Assembly (NCBI GenBank): GCA_029990205.1
Contig: JAPEKQ010000009.1
Span: forward strand, 31,743 to 95,742
DNA length: 64,000 nucleotides
Direction of reading: 5' to 3'
Source: a bacterium
GTDB lineage: Bacteria; Joyebacterota; Joyebacteria; Joyebacterales; Joyebacteraceae
In this document: one piece after another, positions 41,946 to 48,841 of the stretch
Numbering within the stretch: position 1 is the stretch's first letter
Layout of the letters: the number at the start of each line of letters is the position of its first letter
Translations under genes and position numbers: made by a program
Notes under the pieces: model-generated
What the model was told of the DNA's origin: nothing
Seen by the model: only the letters and a program-made list of their open reading frames with translations
Database searches by the model: none

Positions 41946-42659
41946 GTGACTGCAGTCCCAAGAAAGATCCTGATCGCCGAACGGGATCCGAAGGTTCTGA
42001 AGCAGCTGTCGCACGCGCTGTCCGCATCGGGCTACGCGGTCTGCGAAGCGCAGACGGGGCGTGAGGCGCTTCGCTGCATCCAGATCGATCGCCCCGACCT
42101 CGTGCTCGTCGGCCTCGTGCTGTCGGACATAGGCGGCAAGGACCTCGCGCGCATCCTCACGTCAAACGGAGACTCGATACCGACCCCGACGTTCGTGTTG
42201 GCCGAACCCGGTACGCACCACGACGAGGTGCTCGTCGCCGGCGGCGCTCCGGAGAAGCCGGTCATCCGTTGGACCGGCGTGGATGAGGTCATCACGCTCG
42301 TCAACGACTTCTTCGCCCCGCCGGAGGATTCCGAGGCGGAGAGCTACACCCATACGCTGTTGTTCGAGGGGATCATGATCGACCCGGCGAACTCGTGCGT
42401 CGAGATCCACGGCGAACCTCTCGAACTGACAAGCAAGGAGTTCCGGTTCCTCCACGTGCTCGCGGTCAACGGCGACCGGACCTGCACTCGCGAGGAACTG
42501 CGGCGACGCGTGTGGGGCGATGAGATCGAGGTCATCGGACGAACGGTTGACGTCCTCGTGAGCCGTCTTCGTTCGAAGCTCACGTCGGCATCAGGACAGG
42601 AGCTCATCTCGACGATTCGCGGAGTCGGGTACCGGTTCACCGGCACGCCACTCCAGTAG
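41946..42659 (+). CDS. OmpR-family response regulator lacking the phospho-acceptor Asp
   Basis: 237 residues from GTG behind CTGGAGG. Residues 8-120 form a receiver domain, but the strand that should end in Asp reads PDLVLVGLVLSDIGG, so Gly56 sits where Asp is phosphorylated; the Thr/Ser position is also altered (FVLAEPG), while the Lys-Pro (EKPV) remains. Residues 138-235 are a winged-helix DNA-binding domain (LELTSKEFRFLHVLAVNGDR ... IGRTVDVLVSRLRSKL ... STIRGVGYRF). Likely regulated by expression, ligand or protein contact, not by phosphorylation. No histidine kinase is adjacent. Confidence 0.88.
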   Translation: MTAVPRKILIAERDPKVLKQLSHALSASGYAVCEAQTGREALRCIQIDRPDLVLVGLVLSDIGGKDLARILTSNGDSIPTPTFVLAEPGTHHDEVLVAGGAPEKPVIRWTGVDEVITLVNDFFAPPEDSEAESYTHTLLFEGIMIDPANSCVEIHGEPLELTSKEFRFLHVLAVNGDRTCTREELRRRVWGDEIEVIGRTVDVLVSRLRSKLTSASGQELISTIRGVGYRFTGTPLQ

Positions 42660-42678
42660 TAGATACGACACCAATGAG

Positions 42679-42712
42679 CAGGGGCGGACCCGCGACCGCG
42701 GATCCGCCCCTG
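42679..42712 (+). terminator. Terminator of the response-regulator gene
   Basis: CAGGGGCGGACCCGCG pairs with CGGATCCGCCCCTG (one mismatch/bulge), followed by TTGTATT. Confidence 0.8.
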
Positions 42713-42762
42713 TTGTATTCGTCCACCAGGTCCACCAGGACCTGCTTCCTGCAAGCCGTCGC

Positions 42763-44352
42763 TCAGTGGTACGCCTGATACGCGAGCCGGACCTCGTCGA
42801 TGAAGTAGCTCGAGTCCAACCCGTCGAACCCGACGTGCTGCGCTACCTCAACAGCCGTGAGCTCGGCGCCGTACTCCAGAAGCTCAATGTAGAGTGCGCC
42901 CGCCTCGGCAGACTCCCACCACCGCTCACCGAAGCGTTCCCTGAACACGTGTCTCAGCTGGGCCGCGAGGATCCACGCCTCAAGGTAGTTCACACCGTAG
43001 TAGTCCTCATTGCTCGACAGGTAGCCGAACTCCGGGTGCGCCAGCGGAACGAGACGCGAGTCCTCCATGAGCCGGCCGTATGCCTGCGCGAGTTCCTCCT
43101 GTGTCCTCTCCCCCGTGTGCAGGAGGCGCTCGTAGCGGAACAGACCGGCGTAGTATCGCGCGCTCCCCAGCGAGCCGAGAAGCTGGTTCTTGAGGAAACG
43201 GCGTAACACGTCCGGGTCGGTGATCAGACCGGTCTCTGAGAGAAACAGTGGATCCATGAAGAGCTGCTCAGGGATGTACGCGTACGTCTCGGTGACACCG
43301 TAGTCGCCAAGCCGCTGAAACTCGTACTCGGTCACGGTCACGACACCGTCATGGATGCCGTGCCCCATCTCGTGGAAGAGGCTCTCGTAGTCATCGACAC
43401 CACCCGACGGCTTGATGAGGATCCTGACATCCTCGCCGGGGCGGATGCCGTACGTCGCCGGTCGCGGCTCCTTCCCGGGCCTGTCCTCGTCGTCGACGTG
43501 GATCGGGAGCGCATCGATGTCGATCCCCATTCCGAGGAAGACCTCCTTCATGAACGGGATCATCGACTCGGCGTCGAAGTAGGTGTCGAACTCGGCGCCC
43601 CGGAAGAGCTGCCCGCGATCGTAGTCGGGCACCTCCGTCACGTCGACGCCGAAGACGTCGTGCGCCGCGTCGTTCGTCAGTTCCCAGTAGATGTCACGCG
43701 TCGCGCCGAGCAGATCGACCACCGTCTCCTCGAACGCGTCGTGATCGAGGCCGCGCCGCCGCCCTTCGAACTCGTCGAGGCTCTCGAACCCGAAGTCGAT
43801 CAGACGCGCGCGGCTCTCCGCGACCATGCGCGCCCTCAGCGGGTTGAGGTTCTCAACCTCGAACGCGCCCATCGCCTCGTAGTAGCGCTGTCTCAGCTCG
43901 CTGTCGGTCTCGTTGTAGAACATGATGCCGATGTCGCGGTACGCGATCGAATCTCCGTCGACGACGACGATGCCGGTGGCCTCGGCGTTCGAGATCTCGT
44001 CCTGGATGGAGATCAGCTCGTCGTAGATGACCGTCCCCGCCGTGTCGTAGAACAGGTAGTCCAGACGCTTCCGTTCGCGCGGGTCGGTCTCCCTGTCTCT
44101 CAGACGCGCCACGTACTCGGGAATGCCGGGATCGGCGAGATCTGAGTAGCCCTCCCAGATCCCGGCCAGATCCGACTCCTCACCGTAGGCGTCCGTATCG
44201 TAGTACGCCGTCATGATCTCGGCCGCCATATCGTCAGAGCGTGTACGGATCTCATCCAGATCGTAGGTCGAACCGCATCCCGCCAGCGCGGTCACGGCGA
44301 ACACGGCGCCCACCAGGGCCGCCGGGACCCGTTGCATCTTGAGCGTGCTCAA
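42763..44352 (-). CDS. M3-like zinc metallopeptidase lipoprotein
   Basis: About 529 residues. Lipobox ALAGC gives a lipid anchor. The zinc motif FHEMGHGIHDG (HExxH) with a downstream Glu region (VTETYAYIPEQLFMDP) resembles M3/M32 oligoendopeptidases and DUF885-type proteins. The start is uncertain: a TTG at 44352 fits the GGAGGG spacing; an ATG at 44367 lies on that site. It probably degrades oligopeptides in the periplasm. Confidence 0.82.
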   Translation of the reverse strand: MSTLKMQRVPAALVGAVFAVTALAGCGSTYDLDEIRTRSDDMAAEIMTAYYDTDAYGEESDLAGIWEGYSDLADPGIPEYVARLRDRETDPRERKRLDYLFYDTAGTVIYDELISIQDEISNAEATGIVVVDGDSIAYRDIGIMFYNETDSELRQRYYEAMGAFEVENLNPLRARMVAESRARLIDFGFESLDEFEGRRRGLDHDAFEETVVDLLGATRDIYWELTNDAAHDVFGVDVTEVPDYDRGQLFRGAEFDTYFDAESMIPFMKEVFLGMGIDIDALPIHVDDEDRPGKEPRPATYGIRPGEDVRILIKPSGGVDDYESLFHEMGHGIHDGVVTVTEYEFQRLGDYGVTETYAYIPEQLFMDPLFLSETGLITDPDVLRRFLKNQLLGSLGSARYYAGLFRYERLLHTGERTQEELAQAYGRLMEDSRLVPLAHPEFGYLSSNEDYYGVNYLEAWILAAQLRHVFRERFGERWWESAEAGALYIELLEYGAELTAVEVAQHVGFDGLDSSYFIDEVRLAYQAYH

Positions 44353-44393
44353 ACCGGTACCCTCCACGGAAGATGTCTGATGTCGATGCTGCG

Positions 44394-45134
44394 CTACTCC
44401 TCCCCGACGAGCCCGCGCTTCTGCTGCGCGTCCTCGCCGGCCGCCTCGAGGTCTTCCGGCGTCCCGACGTCCCGCCAGTAGTCGGCGAGTTCGAACGGAC
44501 GCACCGCGAGCCCGTCCGCGATCATCATGCGAATGGCGTCCGGAATCTCGTATTCGCCCCGTTCAGAGAGCTCGAGTCGCGCGGTGTAGTCGAAGAGCAC
44601 GGGCCGGGTCACGAAGATCCCGGCGTTGATGTAGTTCGTCGTGGACGTACCCTGCGGCGGCTTCTCGACGAGTCGCTCGACCAGGCCATCGCGAACGTAG
44701 ACCGCCGCGCCCTTGTACGGGTCGTCGACCGTCCGGACCGCCAGCAGGAGATCGGTCTCCTCCCTCTCGAACGCTTCGGCCATCTGACGGTACGCCTCGG
44801 GCTCCGTGAGGATGTCACCGAAGGTGAAGAAGAACGGGCCGTCGCGCAGGAAGTCGCGGGCCGGATCAGCCGCGCGGCCGGTTCCGTCCTGCGTCTCCTG
44901 CGTGAAGTAGCTCACGCGGACGCCGACCTCGGCGCCGTCTCCGAAGTAGTCCCGGATGACGTCGGCCCTGTACCCGACGATGACCGCCGCATCCGACACA
45001 CCGGCCCTGCCGAGAGCGGTGAGCACCTGCCACAGCATCGGCCGCCCGCCGACCTCGACCATCGGCTTCGGAATCGAGTTCGTGATCTCCTTCATGCGGG
45101 TACCCTTGCCCGCCGCGAGTACGACTGCCTTCAC
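44394..45134 (-). CDS. Sugar-phosphate nucleotidyltransferase
   Basis: 246 residues. The GTG start at 45134 follows GGAGGACAGAC and gives VKAVVLAAGKGTRM, the nucleotide-binding signature, followed by PKPMVEVGGRPMLWQ. FTFGDILTEPEAY and YINAGIFVTRPVLFDY are typical of glucose-1-phosphate or mannose-1-phosphate nucleotidyltransferases. It activates a sugar for polysaccharide synthesis. Next to mnmA (61-nt gap). Confidence 0.87.
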   Translation of the reverse strand: MKAVVLAAGKGTRMKEITNSIPKPMVEVGGRPMLWQVLTALGRAGVSDAAVIVGYRADVIRDYFGDGAEVGVRVSYFTQETQDGTGRAADPARDFLRDGPFFFTFGDILTEPEAYRQMAEAFEREETDLLLAVRTVDDPYKGAAVYVRDGLVERLVEKPPQGTSTTNYINAGIFVTRPVLFDYTARLELSERGEYEIPDAIRMMIADGLAVRPFELADYWRDVGTPEDLEAAGEDAQQKRGLVGEE

Positions 45135-45195
45135 GTCTGTCCTCCTGGAGGAATCGTGGTTCCGATGATGTCTGTCGGTCGATCCGATGTTCCGG

Positions 45196-46269
45196 TCATC
45201 CGGCCGTGACGGCGCGTACGATGATACCGCCGCCGAGCACGATGTCCCCATCGTAGAAGACGACGGACTGCCCCGGAGCGATGGCGCGCTGCTCATCACG
45301 AAAGGCGACACGAGCCTCGTCGCCGTCTACCGTCACCGTGCACTCGGCGGGTCGTGCCGCGTACCTGACCTTCGCCCACGCCCCGAACTCGCGGGACGGT
45401 GGCTCGCCCGCCGGCCAGGCGAGGTCTCCGGCGCTGAGCGACCCGGCCATCAGCTCTCGCTCGGGACCGACGACGACGGCGTTGCGCGCGGCGTCGATCC
45501 TGACCACGTAGACGGGCGTCCCGAGCGCCACACCGAGACCGGAGCGCTGACCGATGGTGTAGAGCGCAACTCCTTCGTGCGTACCCACGACGTTCCCGTC
45601 CAGATCTTCGACCGGACCGGACGCGAGCAGCTCCGGGGCCTCGGCACGAATGAAGTCAGGAAGTCCGCCCGAGGCGAAGCAGATGTCGGCGCTCTCTCGC
45701 CCGGCGAACACCGCGAAGCCGAGTTCGTCGGCGATCGACCGCACCTCGTCCTTCATCATCTCCCCGACCGGCATCAGGCTCCGGGACAACTGCCCTGCGT
45801 TCAGCCGGTAGAGGAAGTACGACTGGTCCTTCGCCCCGTCCTTCGCGCGCAGCAGCCGACAGGGGTCTGGCGTGATCCTCGCATGATGACCGGTGGCAAG
45901 CATCTCCGCGCCGAGCGAGTCAGCCTCCTCCATCAGAAGACCGAACTTGACGGTCTCATTGCAGATGACGCACGGGTTCGGTGTCCTCCCGGCGGCGTAC
46001 TCGCTCAGGAACGGCTCGAGCACGCGCGGCCTGAACGTCTCCGAAGCGTCGACGATGTGATGTTCGATCCCAAGCAGAACCGCCGCGCGGGACGCGGCGG
46101 CGAGAGGCTGCTCGGATGTTCCAGACGCCGGCGTTCGATCGGTTCGGCCGGACGCGCGGAGCACGTCCAGCATCATCGTCAGTCCGACGATCTCGTGACC
46201 CTGTCGCTTCAGGACGTGCGCGGCGACAAAGCTGTCAATGCCGCCGCTCAGGGCGACCGCTATCCGCAT
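45196..46269 (-). CDS. mnmA: tRNA-specific 2-thiouridylase
   Basis: 357 residues. The PP-loop SGGIDSFVAAH binds ATP. Catalytic cysteines lie in PNPCVICN and ADICFA, and TGHHARI and KDQSYFLYRL match the family; the conserved GIDS replaces GVDS. It thiolates U34 of tRNA Lys, Glu and Gln. ATG at 46269 behind GGGAGAGC. Confidence 0.94.
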   Translation of the reverse strand: MRIAVALSGGIDSFVAAHVLKRQGHEIVGLTMMLDVLRASGRTDRTPASGTSEQPLAAASRAAVLLGIEHHIVDASETFRPRVLEPFLSEYAAGRTPNPCVICNETVKFGLLMEEADSLGAEMLATGHHARITPDPCRLLRAKDGAKDQSYFLYRLNAGQLSRSLMPVGEMMKDEVRSIADELGFAVFAGRESADICFASGGLPDFIRAEAPELLASGPVEDLDGNVVGTHEGVALYTIGQRSGLGVALGTPVYVVRIDAARNAVVVGPERELMAGSLSAGDLAWPAGEPPSREFGAWAKVRYAARPAECTVTVDGDEARVAFRDEQRAIAPGQSVVFYDGDIVLGGGIIVRAVTAG

Positions 46270-46292
46270 CACAGCTCTCCCGGACACGGCGA

Positions 46293-47450
46293 TCAGAAGA
46301 CGTAGCCGACCGTGACGTAGATGCCGTAGTTCGTCATCTGGCCGCTCTCGCCGCCCTCGGAGAACGACTCTCGCACGAGAGCGCCCTCGAGGACGTACTC
46401 GTTGAAGCGCCACGATGCGCCGAGGCCTATCGAATTCTCGGGCACGACGTTCTCGTCGATCTCGGTCATCTGTGTCGAGTAGCCGGTGCGAAGAACGAGC
46501 TCCTCCTCCATCAGCGAGACCTCGACGCCCAGCGCGACGGTCGAGAGCGCGTCGTCGAACTCATCGCGCTCGCCGTCTGTCGGGTCCGGCTCCGGCGTCG
46601 GAGGATACGCCGAGAGGTCCGTCCTCGCCGTGTTCCAGCCGTCGACCGAGTAGCTCGCGTGGACGGTCACCGTCTGCATCGGCTTGAACGTGACTCCCGT
46701 CACGAGCATCGACTGCGTGATCGTCGTCTCGTCACGGCGGTCCTCCTGATACCAGTCATCACTCCGGGTGTTGATCTCGGAACCCCACCTGTATCCGACG
46801 CCGGCACTGAGGGTCTCGGTCGCATCGAACAGGAAGCCGAGCGACGCCGTCACGCCCATCCCCCTCACGCGCGCCTTGTCGAGGGTCTCACCGGTGAACC
46901 CTTCACGCATCGTCTCATCGAGCGACACCAGGCCGGCGGAAACACCGAGCGCGCCCTGCTGGTGCGAGCCGACCAGCGAGGCGAATACGAGTTCGAACGC
47001 GCGGAGCGAGCCGGTCTGCTTGCTGGCGAAGTCCTTCATCGTACCCTCATCGTCCTTCAGCCCCGTGTACTCCACGCTGCGGTACGACGGGCACGAGTAA
47101 TTGAACCCGAAGGACAGTCCTCCGGAGCGCTTGACTGCAACGGCGTTCGAGAACAGCAGTCCGTCGTCGCTGGCTTCGAGGTCGCCCGTGATGTAGTCGC
47201 GGCTCTTCACGTTGAAACGGAGCGTCGCCTGTCCGCTGATGCCCTCGTACCGGGCGGCCAGCGCGGGGTTGTAGTAGCACGCGCCGACACCGCCGGTCGC
47301 GGAGCCCGCTCCCGCCAGCGATGCCTGGTATGCGGTGAGATAGTGCGAGTAGGTTCTGGGAATGTCGCCGAGCGAAGTTCTGGTAACGTCCGCGCCGGCG
47401 GTCGCCACGAGGGCGACCGTCAGCACGAGCGCGAGTATGATGGTTCGCAT
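46293..47450 (-). CDS. Outer-membrane barrel protein, OmpP1/FadL-like
   Basis: 385 residues with signal peptide (MRTIILALVLTVALVATAGA) behind CAGGAGGGACC. ATGGVGACYYNPALAARYEG is the NPA motif of the FadL/PorV class, and the last strand is YVTVGYVF. Residues 290-315 carry a Pro/Asp-rich loop (YPPTPEPDPTDGERDEF). Substrate unknown. It follows a stretch of tag-bearing secreted proteins on the same strand. Confidence 0.75.
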   Translation of the reverse strand: MRTIILALVLTVALVATAGADVTRTSLGDIPRTYSHYLTAYQASLAGAGSATGGVGACYYNPALAARYEGISGQATLRFNVKSRDYITGDLEASDDGLLFSNAVAVKRSGGLSFGFNYSCPSYRSVEYTGLKDDEGTMKDFASKQTGSLRAFELVFASLVGSHQQGALGVSAGLVSLDETMREGFTGETLDKARVRGMGVTASLGFLFDATETLSAGVGYRWGSEINTRSDDWYQEDRRDETTITQSMLVTGVTFKPMQTVTVHASYSVDGWNTARTDLSAYPPTPEPDPTDGERDEFDDALSTVALGVEVSLMEEELVLRTGYSTQMTEIDENVVPENSIGLGASWRFNEYVLEGALVRESFSEGGESGQMTNYGIYVTVGYVF

Positions 47451-47513
47451 GGTCCCTCCTGCGTCGCGAGCGAGTCAAGACGGCTCATCCGCTCGCAGTA
47501 TAGCACGGGAGGG

Positions 47514-48092
47514 CTACCTGTAGAGGCTCTTAATGACGCCCCACGACGCCTCTTCGTCGAACGGTATGACCGTGGTCTCCGTCGCGTTCAGGGCAACGTA
47601 GTCGGGCAGGAAGAAGGAACCGCTGACAAGCTCGATCCGCAGGATGTAGGTCCCACTCTTCAGACAGACATGGCCGCTCCCGGCGGCCTCAGAGAAGGGG
47701 CCTCAGCCAAGGCCTTCACCCTTGAAAGAGACGTCCACTTCGGCCTCAACGGTCAGGTGCGCATCGTCGAAGACCGTCACTCTCGTCTCGATCGGCTCGT
47801 TGTACGGCGCCTGATAGCTCATGACGAGTTCGTAGCACGCCTCGTCGGGGATCGTGGCCTTGACCTCGATCCACTCCCCTGAGATGTCGAGTCCGTCGAC
47901 GGCAAGCCCGCCGCTGGCGCTCGTGCACGCGATCGCCATGATCGACGCTCCGCCCATGTCGTAGCCGTCGGTGAACGACTCGGCCTCGACGAGAACCGAC
48001 AGCGCCCCCGCGGCCGGGACCGTCGCCAGGACCAGCAGACCGAACGCGAGCGGTGCTGCGACCGCTCTCCTCAATCCGTCGACAGGTCTCAT
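47514..48092 (-). CDS. Secreted CBM6-like protein with in-frame UGA (candidate selenoprotein) and WGxIKxxYR tag
   Basis: 192 residues if the UGA at 47703-47705 is read as residue 130. ATG behind GAGGGGGAG, signal peptide to about A30, then a CBM6-like lectin fold (LVEAESFTDGYDMGGASIMA, VDGLDISGEWIEV). The UGA lies in G-L-G-U-G-P-F, where CBM6 proteins carry a ligand-binding Trp; translation continues in frame for 62 codons through VCLKSGTYILRIELVSGSFF to the tag ASWGVIKSLYR and TAG. A conserved Cys56 could pair with the selenocysteine. The neighbour gene has UGA at the same aligned site. A 6-bp hairpin follows the UGA. Redox or metal-binding role at the surface is inferred. Confidence 0.78.
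47672..47688 (-). promoter_or_regulatory. SECIS-like hairpin of the 47514-48092 gene
   Basis: GGCCGC-CGGGA-GCGGCC, a perfect 6-bp stem with a 5-nt loop containing GG. The loop starts 20 nt after the UGA, within the range used by bacterial SelB. Confidence 0.55.
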
Positions 48093-48149
48093 TCACTCCC
48101 CCTCATATGTAGGATGGCGGGAGCGCTCGAGGGCGCTCCCGGAATACGT

Positions 48150-48704
48150 CTAGCGATACATGCTCTTGATGCGGCCCCATGTCGCGTTCTCGACCGGCGA
48201 CCCGGTGTAGCTGAACCGAACGTAGTCGACTCGCGCCATGCTGCCCCATACGTGCCTGACCCGGAAGCTGTTGACACCGGCCTTCAGCCAGACCTCCTCG
48301 TCTCCGACCGAGACGAAGAACGGGCCTCAGCCGAAACCCCAGCCATCCAGAAGATCGAAGTCCGCGATGCGATTGACCTCGGCCACCTCGTCGTCCACAA
48401 CCGTCAACCTCACGCCGGAGCTGTCTTCGTACGCCGTCTGATACCCGAGCAGCGGCTGGTAGTAGCCGGTCAGCGGAACGGCGATCTCAACCTCGATCCA
48501 CTCCCCCGTGATGTCGAGCCCGTCGGCCGCGTGGAACTCGCTGGCGCCCGAGCAGAACGACTTCATGATCGGCCCGCCTCCGATATTGTACGAGTCCACA
48601 TAGTCCTCGCACTCGGCCTGCACGGTCACGCCGGCGGACGCGGACGTTCCGACCAGCAGGAGCAGGAGAGCCGCTCCCGTGAGTGTCCGTCTCCAGTGGT
48701 GCAT
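48150..48704 (-). CDS. Second secreted CBM6-like protein with in-frame UGA (candidate selenoprotein) and WGxIKxxYR tag
   Basis: 184 residues if the UGA at 48327-48329 is read as residue 126. ATG at 48704 behind GGGAGAACGC; signal peptide MHHWRRTLTGAALLLLLVG..A. The domain aligns end to end with the neighbouring protein (VQAECEDYVDSYNIGGGPIM, DGLDITGEWIEV), with Cys51 matching Cys56 there, and UGA in G-F-G-U-G-P-F. Past the UGA it continues FVSVGDEEVWLKAGVNSFRV to the tag SPVENATWGRIKSMYR and a TAG stop. The pair has clearly diverged, so a conserved UGA implies selection. Sec is the favoured reading. Confidence 0.8.
48296..48318 (-). promoter_or_regulatory. SECIS-like hairpin of the 48150-48704 gene
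   Basis: A 9-bp stem (one G-U pair), CUUCGUCUC with GAGACGAGG, and loop GGUCG. The loop starts 17 nt after the UGA. E. coli fdhF has a GGUCU loop at 18 nt, so this is a close mimic. Confidence 0.65.
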
Positions 48705-48777
48705 GCGTTCTCCCATCGGGGTCGATCCGTGACCCGTTGCTCGGGCCAGAGTACCCGAGCCCAGACATATCATATAG

Positions 48778-48808
48778 AAAGGGTGGAGGCTTTCGTCCTC
48801 CACCCTTT
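48778..48808 (-). terminator. Terminator below the TonB-receptor fusion
   Basis: AAAGGGTGGAGG and CCTCCACCCTTT form a perfect 12-bp stem with a 7-nt loop, 34 nt after the stop at 48842. Confidence 0.85.
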
Positions 48809-48841
48809 GAGATTCACGGGTTGCCATCAGGATTCGTGCGT

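Noticed and set aside
47703-47705. Reading UGA as Trp through a changed genetic code
   Set aside because: UGA ends many intact genes here (serA, plsY, 22560-23225, 52761-53174). In the thioredoxin-like gene the UGA aligns with Cys and follows an intact Trp codon. In the CBM6-like pair the site does align with a Trp of CBM6, so Trp is kept only as a fallback.
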